DNA of 64,000 bases from Amycolatopsis coloradensis. Lineage in GTDB: Bacteria; Actinomycetota; Actinomycetes; Mycobacteriales; Pseudonocardiaceae. The stretch is from positions 1,906,860 through 1,970,859 of the forward strand of contig NZ_CP150484.1 in assembly GCF_037997115.1 (NCBI RefSeq), written 5' to 3'. Under the pieces are notes generated by a model. That model did no database searches and was not told the origin of the DNA. It worked only from the letters and a program-made list of their open reading frames with translations. The translations under genes and the position numbers were made by a program. Below, in pieces: positions 36,390 through 46,039 of the stretch (position 1 is the first letter of the stretch; each line of letters starts with the position of its first letter).

Positions 36390-37306
36390 GGGACCCCGCG
36401 CCGGAACTCGCTCGGGTTGACGCCCCGCACGCGTTTGAACGCCGCGCTGAACCCGAACGCGTCGGAATAGCCGACGGTGCGGGCGATGTCGGAAATGGTC
36501 GCGTGCTCCGGTCCGGCGAGGAGATCCGCCGCGAGGGTCATACGCCAGCGGGTGAGATAGGTCAGCGGCGGTTCGCCGACCAGATCGGCGAACCGTTTGG
36601 CCAGCGTCGACCGCGACACCCCGATCCGCCCGGCCAGCGTGCCGACGGTCCACGGTGCCGCCGGTTCCGCGTGCAGCAGGCGCAGGGCGTCGCCGACCAC
36701 CGGATCCCGCTGCGCGGCCCACCACGCCGGGGGTTCGCCGCCCGGCCGATCGAACCACTCGCGCAGCGAACAGACGAGCATCCAGTCCAGCAGCCGGTCG
36801 AGGACCACCTGCTGCCCCGGCGCGTCGACGGCGACCTCGGCGGCGAGGTGCTCCAGCACGGGGTCGCCCGCGCCACCGGCGTCCACGCGCAGCACGACGG
36901 GCAGCGCGTCCAGCAGCGGGCGGCCGATCTCGCCGCGCACCGGGTACGCGCCGACGATCAACGTCGTCTCGCCACCCGGGTCGTCGACCCAGCCGAGCCG
37001 GTGCCGGGTCCCGCCCTGTTCGGGCGTCGCGCAGTGCTCGCCGCACGCGATCGGTTCGGCCGGAGTGCCGACTTCGTCGACGAAGGTGAACGTCGCGGGG
37101 CCGCGTACGATGACCGACTCGCCCGCGCGAAGCGGCTCGGGCGGGCCGTCCTCCGGGACGACCCAGCCCGCGCCGGTGAGCACGGCGCACAGGGTCAGCG
37201 GCGCGCCGTCCACGAAGTGCAGGTTCCACGGCGGGGACAGGGTCGAACTGCCGAACAAGGAGCCCTGGGACCGCACGCCGCGGATCAGGTCGCTGAAGAC
37301 GTCCAC
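36377..37306 (-). CDS. AraC-family regulator with cupin-type sensor
   Basis: 309 residues from a GTG at 37306; a longer frame exists but TAACCT 7 bases before the GTG suggests a leaderless start here. Residues 1-180 are an AraC-binding cupin_6-type domain (LSPPWNLHFVDGAPLTLCAV, GWVDDPGGETTLIVGAYPVR). Residues 200-305 hold two HTH motifs (VGTLAGRIGVSRSTLAKRFA, ISDIARTVGYSDAFGFSAAF). It is divergent from the PNPOx-like gene 151 bases away and may control it. Confidence 0.9.
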   Translation of the reverse strand: MDVFSDLIRGVRSQGSLFGSSTLSPPWNLHFVDGAPLTLCAVLTGAGWVVPEDGPPEPLRAGESVIVRGPATFTFVDEVGTPAEPIACGEHCATPEQGGTRHRLGWVDDPGGETTLIVGAYPVRGEIGRPLLDALPVVLRVDAGGAGDPVLEHLAAEVAVDAPGQQVVLDRLLDWMLVCSLREWFDRPGGEPPAWWAAQRDPVVGDALRLLHAEPAAPWTVGTLAGRIGVSRSTLAKRFADLVGEPPLTYLTRWRMTLAADLLAGPEHATISDIARTVGYSDAFGFSAAFKRVRGVNPSEFRRGVPQRS

Positions 37307-37457
37307 CTTGCCGAGGTTAGAGAAGGGGAGAGCCGCGACGCGGCCACGGGCACCCGATCGACTGCCCTCTCCCCAGGCCGCCGCGTTGGACGAATACACA
37401 GGCGATCTGGCCTTTCACCTATGGGCACGTCCAAGTCTGCCGGGTTGAATCGAGTTC

Positions 37458-37856
37458 ATGCTGACCACTGACGACCTCGAATTCCTCCGCCGCCCCCTGC
37501 ACGGATTCCTGACCGTGGCCGGCGGCCCGGTCCGGCCGGTGTGGTTCGAGGCTGCCGACGACGGCACGATCCAGCTGTTCACGCCCCGTGAGTCGCCGAA
37601 GGTGCGGCGGCTGGACGACGATCCCCGCGCGTCGATCATCGTGGCCGCCCCGGTGGGCGAACGCGAGCGCTGGGTCTCGGTCTCCGGCAGCGTCACGGTG
37701 GAGCCCGGCGGGGCGCACGAACTGGCCGCGCGGCTCGCCGAGCGCTACTGGGACCTCGAAGACCCGGCCCACGCGGGCGAGCTCGCCGGGATCCAGACCC
37801 TCGATCTCGTGCGGCTCGTCATCCGGCCGGAGAAGGTGAGCCGTTACCTGATGTGA
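37458..37856 (+). CDS. PNPOx-fold (F420- or flavin-binding) protein
   Basis: 132 residues with a split-barrel fold of the pyridoxamine-phosphate-oxidase class: DLEFLRRPLHGFLTVAGGPV, PVWFEAADDGTIQLFTPRES, RLDDDPRASIIVAAPVGERE, WVSVSGSVTVE. In actinobacteria such small proteins bind FMN or F420 and act as reductases or cofactor-binding proteins. Its 3' end overlaps the convergent DinB-like gene by 38 bases. The cofactor cannot be decided from sequence alone. Confidence 0.8.
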   Translation: MLTTDDLEFLRRPLHGFLTVAGGPVRPVWFEAADDGTIQLFTPRESPKVRRLDDDPRASIIVAAPVGERERWVSVSGSVTVEPGGAHELAARLAERYWDLEDPAHAGELAGIQTLDLVRLVIRPEKVSRYLM

Positions 37857-38688
37857 TGATCGAGGTCATCCCGAGCAGGGCGGCGCAAACGTTTTCGTCG
37901 CCCTCGGCGGTGACCCGGGCGCGGTCCGCGGGATTCCGGGTGCACAGCCGCCAGAAGGTGTCCGCGTCCGTCGTCACCGAGGCCAGCGGCGCGCGTGACG
38001 TCGGCGCGACCCGGTCGAGTTCCCAGCCGCCGGCGGTCCGCCGCGCCGTCCACTTCCCGCCGCCCTGGCCGGTGACGGTGTAGGCGACCTGCCTGCCGGC
38101 GCGGGCGTCGACGTCACGCAGGGTGTACGGCAGCGCTCGCATGAAGGTATCGATCACCGGCCCGCGGAACTCCGGCTCGTCCAGCGTCCGCGCGCCCACG
38201 GCCTCGCGGATCTGCTGCTGGTGCACCCAGAACTCGGTGTACTCGCGGGCGACGTCGAGCCAGACCGGCGCCGGTTCGTCCCCGGCCCAGCTCACCGGCT
38301 CGCCGACGGCGTCGAGGTCGGCGCGGCCCCACATCTCGGCGATCTGCGAGGTGCTGTCCACCAGCATCGCGAACAGCACCTCGGGGGACAGCCGACGGCA
38401 CGCGACCACCCATTCGCCGTTGATCCGGTCGATGAAGTCCCCGAAGCGTTCGCCCTCGCGCGGTGCCGTCGCCCGGTAGCCGTCACGGTCGCGGGACAGC
38501 CTGCCGAGTTTGCCGCCCAGGATGTGGGCGGCGAGATCGTGCACCGCCCAGCCCGTGCACACCGTCGGCGCGGCCCACTGTTCCGCGTCCAGACCGGTGA
38601 GCACGTCGAGCAGAGCCTGCTCCTCCCGCGCGAACAGCGGGAGGACGTCGATCGGCGGACCCCAGCGCGTGAAGCTCATGGTGACCAT
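37819..38688 (-). CDS. Mycothiol-dependent-type maleylpyruvate isomerase/DinB family protein
   Basis: 289 residues from ATG after GAGGG; an open frame continues 11 codons upstream. The N-terminal DinB_2/MDMPI helical bundle has the metal histidine in TGWAVHDLAAHILGGKLGRL and conserved EYTEFWVHQQQIREAVG. The C-terminal SCP2-like region contains TVTGQGGGKWTARRTAGGW. Members use mycothiol and a divalent metal for isomerase or transferase reactions. The specific substrate is unknown. Confidence 0.8.
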   Translation of the reverse strand: MVTMSFTRWGPPIDVLPLFAREEQALLDVLTGLDAEQWAAPTVCTGWAVHDLAAHILGGKLGRLSRDRDGYRATAPREGERFGDFIDRINGEWVVACRRLSPEVLFAMLVDSTSQIAEMWGRADLDAVGEPVSWAGDEPAPVWLDVAREYTEFWVHQQQIREAVGARTLDEPEFRGPVIDTFMRALPYTLRDVDARAGRQVAYTVTGQGGGKWTARRTAGGWELDRVAPTSRAPLASVTTDADTFWRLCTRNPADRARVTAEGDENVCAALLGMTSIITSGNGSPSPAG

Positions 38689-38768
38689 CCAAACACCCTC
38701 GTCGATCACAATTTCGGCCATTCGGCCTACTCGCAGGTAGCATCAGCGCGAACGCGAGGGGAGTGCCC

Positions 38769-39551
38769 GTGAGCAATGATCGACCCGCCGGTGAAGACCT
38801 GGCCGCTTTCGCCAAACGCGCGGGACAGCTGGCGGGCTGGGCCGCCCGCACGGGCTTCGAGTTCACCCGCAAACTCCCCGGGGTCGAAATCGCGGAGCAG
38901 ATCGTCAAACAGGGCGAGCGGCAGCTGCTTTCGGAGCTGCGCCGCCGTCTCGACGAGGTCGACGACCCGTACCACGCCGCGCTCACCGCCGCGTCCGCGA
39001 TGAACCGGCCCGACACCAACGGTTCGCGGCCGGTCGAGGCGACCATCACCCTCGTGCACACCCGCACCCAGCTCGAACCGCTCCGCGCGGCGATGGCGGA
39101 ACTGCTCAACCACTCCATCGGCTTCGGCCGCGAGCGGGCCCGCGAATACCTGTACGCGATCATCCTGCGGCAGCTCACGCCGGATGAGGCCCGGATCCTT
39201 TCCGCCCTTTCCGACGGCTCGCCGTTCCCCGCCGTCGACGTCGCCGAGCGGACCAGCCTCGGCGCGGCCGGGCGGTTCGTGCTCCGCAACGCTTCCACCG
39301 TCGGCAAGGCCGCCGGGGTGTCACTGCCGGACCAGGTGCCCGGCTACCTCACCAGGCTGATCGGGCTCGGCCTGATCGAGCTGGACGAAGAGGTGCCCGC
39401 GCTGGAGACGCAGTACGAGATCCTGCTGACCGACGAGACCGTCCGCGAGGCGGAGAAGTCGGTCAAGCGGGCCAAGTTCGTGAAGCGCACGGTCCATATT
39501 TCCCGGCTCGGCGCCCAGTTCTGGCAGGCCTGCGACCCGAGCGCCGGCTGA
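38769..39551 (+). CDS. Abi-alpha (DUF4393)-like protein
   Basis: 260 residues from a GTG at 38769 with GAGGGGAG upstream; a GTG two codons earlier is also possible. The C-terminal half follows the Abi-alpha pattern: LEPLRAAMAELLNHSIG, LYAIILRQLTPDEARILSAL, YLTRLIGLGLIELDEEVP, VHISRLGAQFWQAC. No membrane helix is clear. Abi-alpha proteins were named from abortive infection loci, but many are chromosomal with no shown defence role. The DUF445 gene starts 7 bases downstream, so the two are probably an operon. Confidence 0.65.
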   Translation: MSNDRPAGEDLAAFAKRAGQLAGWAARTGFEFTRKLPGVEIAEQIVKQGERQLLSELRRRLDEVDDPYHAALTAASAMNRPDTNGSRPVEATITLVHTRTQLEPLRAAMAELLNHSIGFGRERAREYLYAIILRQLTPDEARILSALSDGSPFPAVDVAERTSLGAAGRFVLRNASTVGKAAGVSLPDQVPGYLTRLIGLGLIELDEEVPALETQYEILLTDETVREAEKSVKRAKFVKRTVHISRLGAQFWQACDPSAG

Positions 39552-39558
39552 TTTCGGC

Positions 39559-40803
39559 ATGGGTGCGTTCCTCGACGGGATCCTCGCCGATTTCGGCGAG
39601 CACTGGCCGCTCTACGTCTCCATCCCGATCGTGGCCGCCCTGATCGGCTACACCACCAAACTCGTCGCGATCCGGATGATGTTCCAGCCGGTCGAGTTCG
39701 TCGGCATCAAACCGTTCCTGGGCTGGCAGGGCATCGTGCCCAAACGCGCCGCGCGGATGGCGAGCATCGCCTGCGACACGATGACCGAGCAGCTGATCAA
39801 ACCGGCCGAGGTCGTCGCCAGGCTCGATCCGCAGAGAATCGCCAAGGAGATCGAAAAACCGCTCCAGGCGGCGGTCGAGGACATCGTGCGCGACGTCGCC
39901 GCCCACTATCAGCCGGGGCTGTGGGAATCCCTGCCGGTGGGCATGCAGCGGCTGGTGATCCAGCGCGTCCAGGCCGAGACGCCGCGGATGGTCGCGGCCG
40001 TGCTGGAGCTGATCAAGTCCGACGTGGACAGTGTATTCGACCTCAAGGGCATGGTGGTCACCGCACTGGTCAAGGACAAACGGCTGCTGAACCGGATCTT
40101 CCAGGAGGCCGGCGACAAGGAGTTCAAGTTCATCGCCCGCTCCGGCATCTTCTTCGGCGGGCTCATCGGCGTGATCCAGATGGTCGCGTGGGTGCTGTTC
40201 AAGTTCCCGCTGATCATGCCCCTGTTCGGGCTTTTCACCGGCTGGTTCACCGACTGGCTCGCGCTGCGGATGATCTTCTACCCGATCGAGGAACGCCGGT
40301 ACTTCGGCGTGCGCTGGCAGGGCCTGTTCCTGAAACGGCGCGGCGAGGTCGCGGAGGCGTACGGCGCGCTGATCGCCAAGGAGATCATCACCCCGCACAA
40401 CGTGATCGAGGCGGTTCTGCACGGCCCGCTGTCGGACCGCGTGCTCGGGCTCATCCAGCGCCAGCTCGACGAACAGCTCGGGCGGCGCGTCGGCGTCGGG
40501 AAACCGCTGGTGGTGTTCGCCGTCGGCAGCAAGCGGTATCAGGACATGAAGCTGAACATCGCCGAGAAGATCATGGACAAACTGCCGGACACCATGCGGT
40601 ACATCGAGGACTACGCGACGGACGCGATGGACATCCGGAACGTGCTGGTGACGAAGATGAAGGAGCTGTCGCCGCGCGAGTTCGAAGGACTGCTGCGGCC
40701 GGCGTTCCAGCAGGACGAATGGATCCTGATCGCGACCGGTGCCGTCCTGGGTTTCGCCGTCGGTGAGGCGCAGGTCCTCCTGCTGGAGCACTTCGCCGCC
40801 TGA
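39559..40803 (+). CDS. DUF445 membrane protein
   Basis: 414 residues. The N-terminal helix region IPIVAALIGYTTKLVAIRMMFQPVEF carries the DUF445 signature, repeated as LFTGWFTDWLALRMIFYPIE after a central helix (GGLIGVIQMVAWVLFKFPLI). A C-terminal helix closes the protein (WILIATGAVLGFAVGEAQVL). The middle is amphipathic and helical. DUF445 (YheB-type) proteins have no settled function. It is likely co-transcribed with the Abi-alpha-like gene. A half copy of the dispersed repeat follows its stop codon. Confidence 0.85.
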   Translation: MGAFLDGILADFGEHWPLYVSIPIVAALIGYTTKLVAIRMMFQPVEFVGIKPFLGWQGIVPKRAARMASIACDTMTEQLIKPAEVVARLDPQRIAKEIEKPLQAAVEDIVRDVAAHYQPGLWESLPVGMQRLVIQRVQAETPRMVAAVLELIKSDVDSVFDLKGMVVTALVKDKRLLNRIFQEAGDKEFKFIARSGIFFGGLIGVIQMVAWVLFKFPLIMPLFGLFTGWFTDWLALRMIFYPIEERRYFGVRWQGLFLKRRGEVAEAYGALIAKEIITPHNVIEAVLHGPLSDRVLGLIQRQLDEQLGRRVGVGKPLVVFAVGSKRYQDMKLNIAEKIMDKLPDTMRYIEDYATDAMDIRNVLVTKMKELSPREFEGLLRPAFQQDEWILIATGAVLGFAVGEAQVLLLEHFAA

Positions 40804-40808
40804 CGCCC

Positions 40809-40831
40809 CCGCATTCAGAGGACGAAATGCG
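40809..40831. repeat. Stop-codon-flanking repeat, copy 3 (right half)
   Basis: GCATTCAGAGGACGAAATGC matches the right arm of the full copy at 62727, five bases after the DUF445 stop codon. The half alone can fold through GCATT/AATGC. Confidence 0.6.
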
Positions 40832-41018
40832 CGGCTGGCTGCACGACCCCCGGCACCGAAGGAGGATGTCGCGTATCCAGGCACAGCGACCAGGCACCTG
40901 ATTGCAGGGGCATGAAACTGCCCTTACGGGCGAACGAACTTCGGCACCAACGGTGGTACATCGGTTCGCCCGTCCGGTCTAAGGTGCTCGGTGCACTGAG
41001 CCTTGGGGGAGGGCGCAC

Positions 41019-43991
41019 ATGGCCGACGCGGGGAGTCCGTGGCCGCAGGAGATCCGGCTGGCGATGACCATGGTGGGCGGGGCGAGCCTCGCGGTCTGGA
41101 TGGGCGGGGTCGCCACCGAGACCTCGCATCTGCTCCAGGCGTCGAGAACGCCGGAATCGAGAAGCCCGTACCGGGCCTTGCTCGATCTGCTCAACGCCAC
41201 CGTCTCGCTCGACGTGCTCACCGGCACGAGCGCGGGCGGTATCAACGCGGCGTGCCTCGGGCTGGCCGAGGCGTTCCGGTCGAGCCCGCAGGTGCTGCGT
41301 GACACGTGGATCAGCACGGGATCGCTCGACAACCTGATCCGCGATCCCGGCGAGAAGGAACCGCGTTCGCTGCTCGACGGCGACAAGGTGCTGCTCGGCG
41401 ATCTCAAGGACGCGCTGCACCGGATCACCGACAAGGCGACGGTGAAACCCGACTGTCCCGACATCACGGTGCTGCTCACCGGCACGATGATCGACGGCGA
41501 GACGACCAGGTTCGACGACGCGCTCGGCAATCTGGTGCGGGACACCGAACATCGGCTTCTGTTCCGCTTCGATGGTCCTTTGTGGACGGATGACGTGGTC
41601 GGCCCGCTCGCGCTCGCGGCAAGGTCCACCGCGTCGTTTCCCGGCGCCTTCGAACTTTCCCGGATGCCGATCGGCGAGAAGACCGGACCGCTGCATCCGG
41701 ACATGACGAAGTACACCGACGTCACGCGCTCGCACTGGCTCACCGACGGCGGGGTGCTGCTGAACAAACCGTTGCGCCCGGCGCTGCGGGAGATCTTCGA
41801 GCGGCAGTCGCATTCGGACGTCCGGCGGCTGCTGCTGTACGTCGTGCCGACGGCGGAACGCGAGGCCGAGCGGGTCGCGGTCGATCCGGAGCGGCCGCCG
41901 CTGCTGGGCAGCGCGATGAGCAAGGTCGTCGGCACCGTGCTGAGCCAGACGATCAGCGCCGAGCTGGAGGACCTGACCAGGCACAACGACGCCGTCGTCC
42001 GGACCAGGGGGACCCGGGTTTCCCTTGCGGCGATGGGGGTTCGCGGTGGCCCGGACGCGCTGGTCGACCAGCGGCTGATGAACGACTACCGTGACCGCCG
42101 GGTGCAGGAGGACGCCACCGTGCTGGTCCGCGAGGCGACGCGCAGGCTCTCACTGTCCGATGTGGAGGATCACGGTCGTCAGTGGGCGTCCGGCACGGCG
42201 GCGCAGCTGCGCGCGGCCGCGGCGGCCGGTCTGCGGGACGGCCTCCCCGCCGAGCCGCCGAAGGACACCTGCGAACTCGCGGACCTGGTCGCGTTCCGCA
42301 CCACCGCGCTCGACGATTCGGTCGCCACCGGCCTGCAACTGGTGAACGCGGGCTTCCGGCTGGATCCGTCGCCGGAGCACGCGGTGCAGCTCAACCGTTG
42401 CCGCGTGCTGCTGCACGAAGCGCGGCATAAGGCGGCGCGGGGGAAGCGGCTCGCGGGCTGGGTCACCGAACAGGAGCCGCCGTCCTCCGACGTCACGCTG
42501 GCGGCCTGGATCGAAGGCCTCGCCAAGGAATGGGCCGGTCTCGGCCGCTCGGAAACGCTGAAGGAGGCGTGGCCGCTCGTCGTCGCCGCCCTCCGGCAGG
42601 CCACGCCGATCCTTTTGCCGCTGGCGCAGGCGAAACCCGACACCGAAGCCGCCGACACGGTCAGCACGCTGCTGGCGTGGACGGGGCTCACTGCCGACGA
42701 CAAGAGCGCGGGAGATCCGGTCGTCACCTCTCGGCTCGTGCGCCTGCACATCGCGACCCGCGGGTTGCTCGCGCAGGCGCCGTCGGTCGACCAGCGGGTC
42801 GATCTCGTCCAGGTGAGCGCGGATTCGCGGACGCTGCTGGACATGAAGCGACGCCGTTCGTGGGACAAGCTCACCGGGATGCAGGCCGACTACTTCGGCG
42901 CGTTCTACAAGGCGTCCTGGCGCGCGAACGACTGGATGTGGGGCCGGGTCGACGGCGCGGGCTGGCTGGTGCAATGCCTGCTGGACCCGAAACGCCTGCG
43001 CCTGCTGCGCGACGTCGTCGGACGGGAGGCGTTCCGGGCACAGGTACGGGACACCTTCAAGGAGATCGGCTGGCGGCAGCCGGGCACGGAAGACGGCCTG
43101 TCGCAAGAGGAAGCCGACGCCCTGCGCGCGCAATTGGCCGGGGAGCTGGCTTTCCTCGGCCTCGACGGTGAACTGGCCGATGTGGAAGGGGAAGCCGGTC
43201 TCCCGATCAGCATGCCGGTGACGGCGATGGTGCTCGCCAGGGTCCGGCAACTGGAGATCGCGCGCGAAGAACTGCCGTGTGTCGGCCTCCACTGTGGACA
43301 CGACGCGAAAACGGCCAAGGGCAACGGGAAACCGTCGGAACGGTTCCGGCGTATGATCGAGAACGAGCCCGTAACCGACGAACAGACCCAGCGCGCGTTC
43401 CAGGCGTGCCAGGTCTCCGGCGAACGGTTCGAACACGAACGCGGGACGATGCTCCTGACGAAGACGCTGGTCAAGGCCGGTGCGGCCGGGCTCAACGCGG
43501 CCGCCGGGGCGACGCGGGTGCCGAAATCGGTCCAGCCCGCCGCGACCTTCGCCAAGGCCGCCGGGCGCAGCGCGTGGTGGATCACCCGCGGGGCGGCCAC
43601 CCTGCCGTCGCCGTGGAACGTGCTCGCCGCGCTGATCACCGTGCTGGCCGGTTTCGTCCTCGGTGGACAGGGCGGCCCGGTCCTGCAATGGGTCGGCGTG
43701 CCGGTGGCCGCGGGCGCCATCGTGTTCCTGGTGGTGAGCCTGATGACCTTGCGCAAGACGTGGCGGATGATGCTCACGGTGCTCGGCGTGCTCGTGGTGG
43801 CGACCTTGCTGTTCGCCGCGTTCCTGCCACCCGTGCGCGACCCGCTGTTCGGCTGGCTCGGCGACGTCGTCGCGGGCTGGCGGCGCGGCGAGGCGCCGGT
43901 CTGGTGGCTGGTCGTCTGCCTGCTGCTCGTGCTGCCCGCCATCTGGACGCCGCTCGGCTCGCTCGCGGGTCGCAAGCGGCGTCGTGAATAG
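41019..43991 (+). CDS. Large patatin-like phospholipase with C-terminal membrane helices
   Basis: 990 residues. The patatin domain covers about 12-330: oxyanion hole TMVGGASLAVWMGGVA, nucleophile Ser71 in GTSAGG (69-74), and catalytic Asp243 in TDGG. About 550 residues of helical sequence follow without a named domain. The C-terminal 130 residues contain four hydrophobic segments (WNVLAALITVLAGFVLGGQG, VPVAAGAIVFLVVSLMTL, MLTVLGVLVVATLLFAAFL, WWLVVCLLLVLPAIWTPLG). It is thus a membrane-tethered lipid acyl hydrolase. GGGGGAGGG lies before the ATG. Regulation and lipid substrate are unknown. Confidence 0.88.
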   Translation: MADAGSPWPQEIRLAMTMVGGASLAVWMGGVATETSHLLQASRTPESRSPYRALLDLLNATVSLDVLTGTSAGGINAACLGLAEAFRSSPQVLRDTWISTGSLDNLIRDPGEKEPRSLLDGDKVLLGDLKDALHRITDKATVKPDCPDITVLLTGTMIDGETTRFDDALGNLVRDTEHRLLFRFDGPLWTDDVVGPLALAARSTASFPGAFELSRMPIGEKTGPLHPDMTKYTDVTRSHWLTDGGVLLNKPLRPALREIFERQSHSDVRRLLLYVVPTAEREAERVAVDPERPPLLGSAMSKVVGTVLSQTISAELEDLTRHNDAVVRTRGTRVSLAAMGVRGGPDALVDQRLMNDYRDRRVQEDATVLVREATRRLSLSDVEDHGRQWASGTAAQLRAAAAAGLRDGLPAEPPKDTCELADLVAFRTTALDDSVATGLQLVNAGFRLDPSPEHAVQLNRCRVLLHEARHKAARGKRLAGWVTEQEPPSSDVTLAAWIEGLAKEWAGLGRSETLKEAWPLVVAALRQATPILLPLAQAKPDTEAADTVSTLLAWTGLTADDKSAGDPVVTSRLVRLHIATRGLLAQAPSVDQRVDLVQVSADSRTLLDMKRRRSWDKLTGMQADYFGAFYKASWRANDWMWGRVDGAGWLVQCLLDPKRLRLLRDVVGREAFRAQVRDTFKEIGWRQPGTEDGLSQEEADALRAQLAGELAFLGLDGELADVEGEAGLPISMPVTAMVLARVRQLEIAREELPCVGLHCGHDAKTAKGNGKPSERFRRMIENEPVTDEQTQRAFQACQVSGERFEHERGTMLLTKTLVKAGAAGLNAAAGATRVPKSVQPAATFAKAAGRSAWWITRGAATLPSPWNVLAALITVLAGFVLGGQGGPVLQWVGVPVAAGAIVFLVVSLMTLRKTWRMMLTVLGVLVVATLLFAAFLPPVRDPLFGWLGDVVAGWRRGEAPVWWLVVCLLLVLPAIWTPLGSLAGRKRRRE

Positions 43992-43998
43992 CGGAATC

Positions 43999-44016
43999 GG
44001 GCGCCGAATAGCGCCC
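43999..44016 (+). terminator. Hairpin after the patatin gene
   Basis: GGGCGC and GCGCCC pair around CGAATA, 8 bases after the patatin stop codon. There is no U-tract. It separates the patatin gene from the ectoine promoter region. Confidence 0.5.
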
Positions 44017-44033
44017 TGACCCTGCGACGAAGC

Positions 44034-44206
44034 GGTAACGGTTGGTATCGTCACGTGCAGTGAGACCGCGGCGAAGCGGCCTTACCCACAAGTGCTGCGC
44101 TTCAAACGTTACCGTTACCTTTGTCACGTGTGTTTCAAGGTTGTTGCAGGTAGCCGCGTTGCCGCCGCCACGCTGATCTGACCGCGCCCGAATCCTCCGG
44201 TACGTT
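44034..44206 (+). promoter_or_regulatory. ect operon control region
   Basis: GGTAACGGT (44034-44042) and ACCGTTACC (44111-44119) are a perfect 9-base inverted repeat 68 bases apart. Each is followed by CACGTG (44052-44057 and 44125-44130), so the region also reads as two diverged direct modules ending GTCACGTG. CTGACC (44178-44183), 17 bases and TACGTT (44201-44206) form a plausible promoter ending 8 bases before the ectA ATG. This suggests regulated, leaderless ectA expression. Confidence 0.5.
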
Positions 44207-44214
44207 TCTTGGAC

Positions 44215-44706
44215 ATGTCCGGAAAGCACTTGATCGAAAATCCGACCAAGGCAGACGGTGCCGCGCTCTGGAGAATCGCTCGCGATTCCAAGAAGCTGGA
44301 TCTCAACACGCCTTACGCCTATTTGCTGTGGTGCCACGATTTCGCCGACACCTCGGTCGTCGCGAAAGTCGACGGCACGCCGGTCGGCTTCGTGATCGGG
44401 TACCGGAAGCAGGACACCGGCTTCGTCTGGCAAGTCGCCGTCGACGCGTCCCAGCGAGGAAAAGGCCTGGCCGGAGCTCTGCTCGACGAGCTGTTCGGCC
44501 AGTTGACCGCCCAGGGCGTCCGGTACCTCGAAACGACGATCACGCCGGACAACGAGGCTTCGATCCGGTTGTTCGCCTCGTTCGCCAAGCGGTGGGACGC
44601 CACCGTGGAACGCCAGGATCTCTTCTCCGCGACGGATTTCCCGGCCGAGGAAGGAACGCATGAGCAGGAGGACCTGTACCGCATCGGTCCGCTCAGCAGT
44701 CAATAG
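44215..44706 (+). CDS. ectA: L-2,4-diaminobutyrate acetyltransferase
   Basis: 163 residues with a GNAT fold. [20 protein letters not shown] is the EctA signature, and the acetyl-CoA loop follows in [20 protein letters not shown]. It makes N-gamma-acetyl-diaminobutyrate, the second step to ectoine. The ATG at 44215 has no ribosome site and lies about 8 bases after a -10 element, so the message may be leaderless. It heads ectABCD. Confidence 0.96.
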   Translation: MSGKHLIENPTKADGAALWRIARDSKKLDLNTPYAYLLWCHDFADTSVVAKVDGTPVGFVIGYRKQDTGFVWQVAVDASQRGKGLAGALLDELFGQLTAQGVRYLETTITPDNEASIRLFASFAKRWDATVERQDLFSATDFPAEEGTHEQEDLYRIGPLSSQ

Positions 44707-44744
44707 AACGTAAATCCGGGGATCTCAGGGAGAAAGAAAACGTG

Positions 44745-45995
44745 ATGAGCATTTTCGAGGAACTCGAATCCGAGGTACGCAGTTACAGCCGCGGCTGGCC
44801 GGTCGTGTTCGACAGGGCACAGGGGAGCTACCTGTACGACGAGGACGGCAAGGCGTATCTCGACTTCTTCGCCGGGGCCGGCGCGCTCAACTACGGGCAC
44901 AACAACCCCGCGCTGAAGCGGGCACTGATCGACTACATCGCGCGTGACGGCGTGACGCACGCGCTCGACATGTTCACGGTGGCCAAGCGGGACTTCCTGC
45001 AGACGTTCCAGGAGAAGATCCTCCGCCCGCGGGATCTCGACTACAAGGTCGTCTTCCCCGGCCCCGGTGGCGCGAACGCGGTCGAGGCCGCGCTGAAGCT
45101 CGCCCGCAAGGTGACCGGCAAGGAATCGGTCATCAACTTCACCAACGCCTTCCACGGGATGACGCTGGGCGCCCTCTCGGTGACCGGTAACTCGATGAAG
45201 CGCGGCGGCGCGGGTGTCCCGCTGGTGCACGCCACCCCGATGCCGTACGACAACTACTTCGACGGCTCCATCCCGGACTTCCTCTACTTCGAGAAGCTGC
45301 TCGAAGACTCCGGCAGCGGCCTGAACGAGCCCGCCGCCGTGATCGTCGAGGGCGTGCAGGGCGAGGGCGGCATCAACGCCGCGCGCGTCGAGTGGCTCAA
45401 GGCGCTGGACGACCTGTGCAAGAAGCACGGCATCCTGCTGATCCTCGACGACGTCCAGATGGGCTGCGGCCGCACCGGCCCGTTCTTCAGCTTCGAGGAC
45501 GCGGGCATCAAGCCCGACATCGTGTGCCTCTCGAAGTCCATCGGCGGCTACGGCATCCCGATGGCGCTGACGCTGATCCGCCCGGACCTCGACGTCTGGG
45601 AGCCGGGCGAGCACAACGGCACCTTCCGCGGTATCAGCCCGGCGTTCGTCACCGCGACCGAGGCGCTGCGCGTCTACTGGAGCGACGACGAGCTGGAGAA
45701 GTCGACCAAGGCCAAGGGCGAGCGCATCGCCGCCGCCTTCCAGGGCATCGTCGAGGCGTACCCGGACGCGAACCTGTTCGCGAAGGGCCGCGGCCTGGCA
45801 CGGGGCATCGAGTTCGCCAACGGCGACCTCGCGGGCAAGGTCTGCGCCGCCGCGTTCGAGCGCGGGCTGCTGATGGAGACCTCCGGCCCCGACGGCGAGG
45901 TCATGAAGGTCCTCCCGCCGCTCACCCTGACCGACGACGAGCTGACGAAGGGTCTGTCGATCATCGACGAAGCCGTCGCCACGGTCCTCAACTGA
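44745..45995 (+). CDS. ectB: L-2,4-diaminobutyrate transaminase
   Basis: 416 residues, a class III aminotransferase. The PLP lysine is K264 in LSKSIGGYG, and the cofactor aspartate is D235 in [12 protein letters not shown]. The start [20 protein letters not shown] is typical of EctB. It converts aspartate semialdehyde and glutamate to diaminobutyrate. AGGGAGA precedes; a GTG one codon earlier is equally possible. Confidence 0.96.
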   Translation: MSIFEELESEVRSYSRGWPVVFDRAQGSYLYDEDGKAYLDFFAGAGALNYGHNNPALKRALIDYIARDGVTHALDMFTVAKRDFLQTFQEKILRPRDLDYKVVFPGPGGANAVEAALKLARKVTGKESVINFTNAFHGMTLGALSVTGNSMKRGGAGVPLVHATPMPYDNYFDGSIPDFLYFEKLLEDSGSGLNEPAAVIVEGVQGEGGINAARVEWLKALDDLCKKHGILLILDDVQMGCGRTGPFFSFEDAGIKPDIVCLSKSIGGYGIPMALTLIRPDLDVWEPGEHNGTFRGISPAFVTATEALRVYWSDDELEKSTKAKGERIAAAFQGIVEAYPDANLFAKGRGLARGIEFANGDLAGKVCAAAFERGLLMETSGPDGEVMKVLPPLTLTDDELTKGLSIIDEAVATVLN

Positions 45996-46039
45996 CCTGA
46001 ACTGACCGCCCTCAACCAGGAACGAGAAGGAGTTTTCCT

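Noticed and set aside
40862-40903. Short ORF after AAGGAGG at about 40860
   Set aside because: The ribosome site directly abuts the ATG and the product would be only 11 residues, so it is not supported.
42150-44054. 634-codon minus-strand open frame opposite the patatin gene
   Set aside because: Arg/Gln/Gly-rich antisense shadow; the patatin frame has catalytic motifs and a ribosome site.
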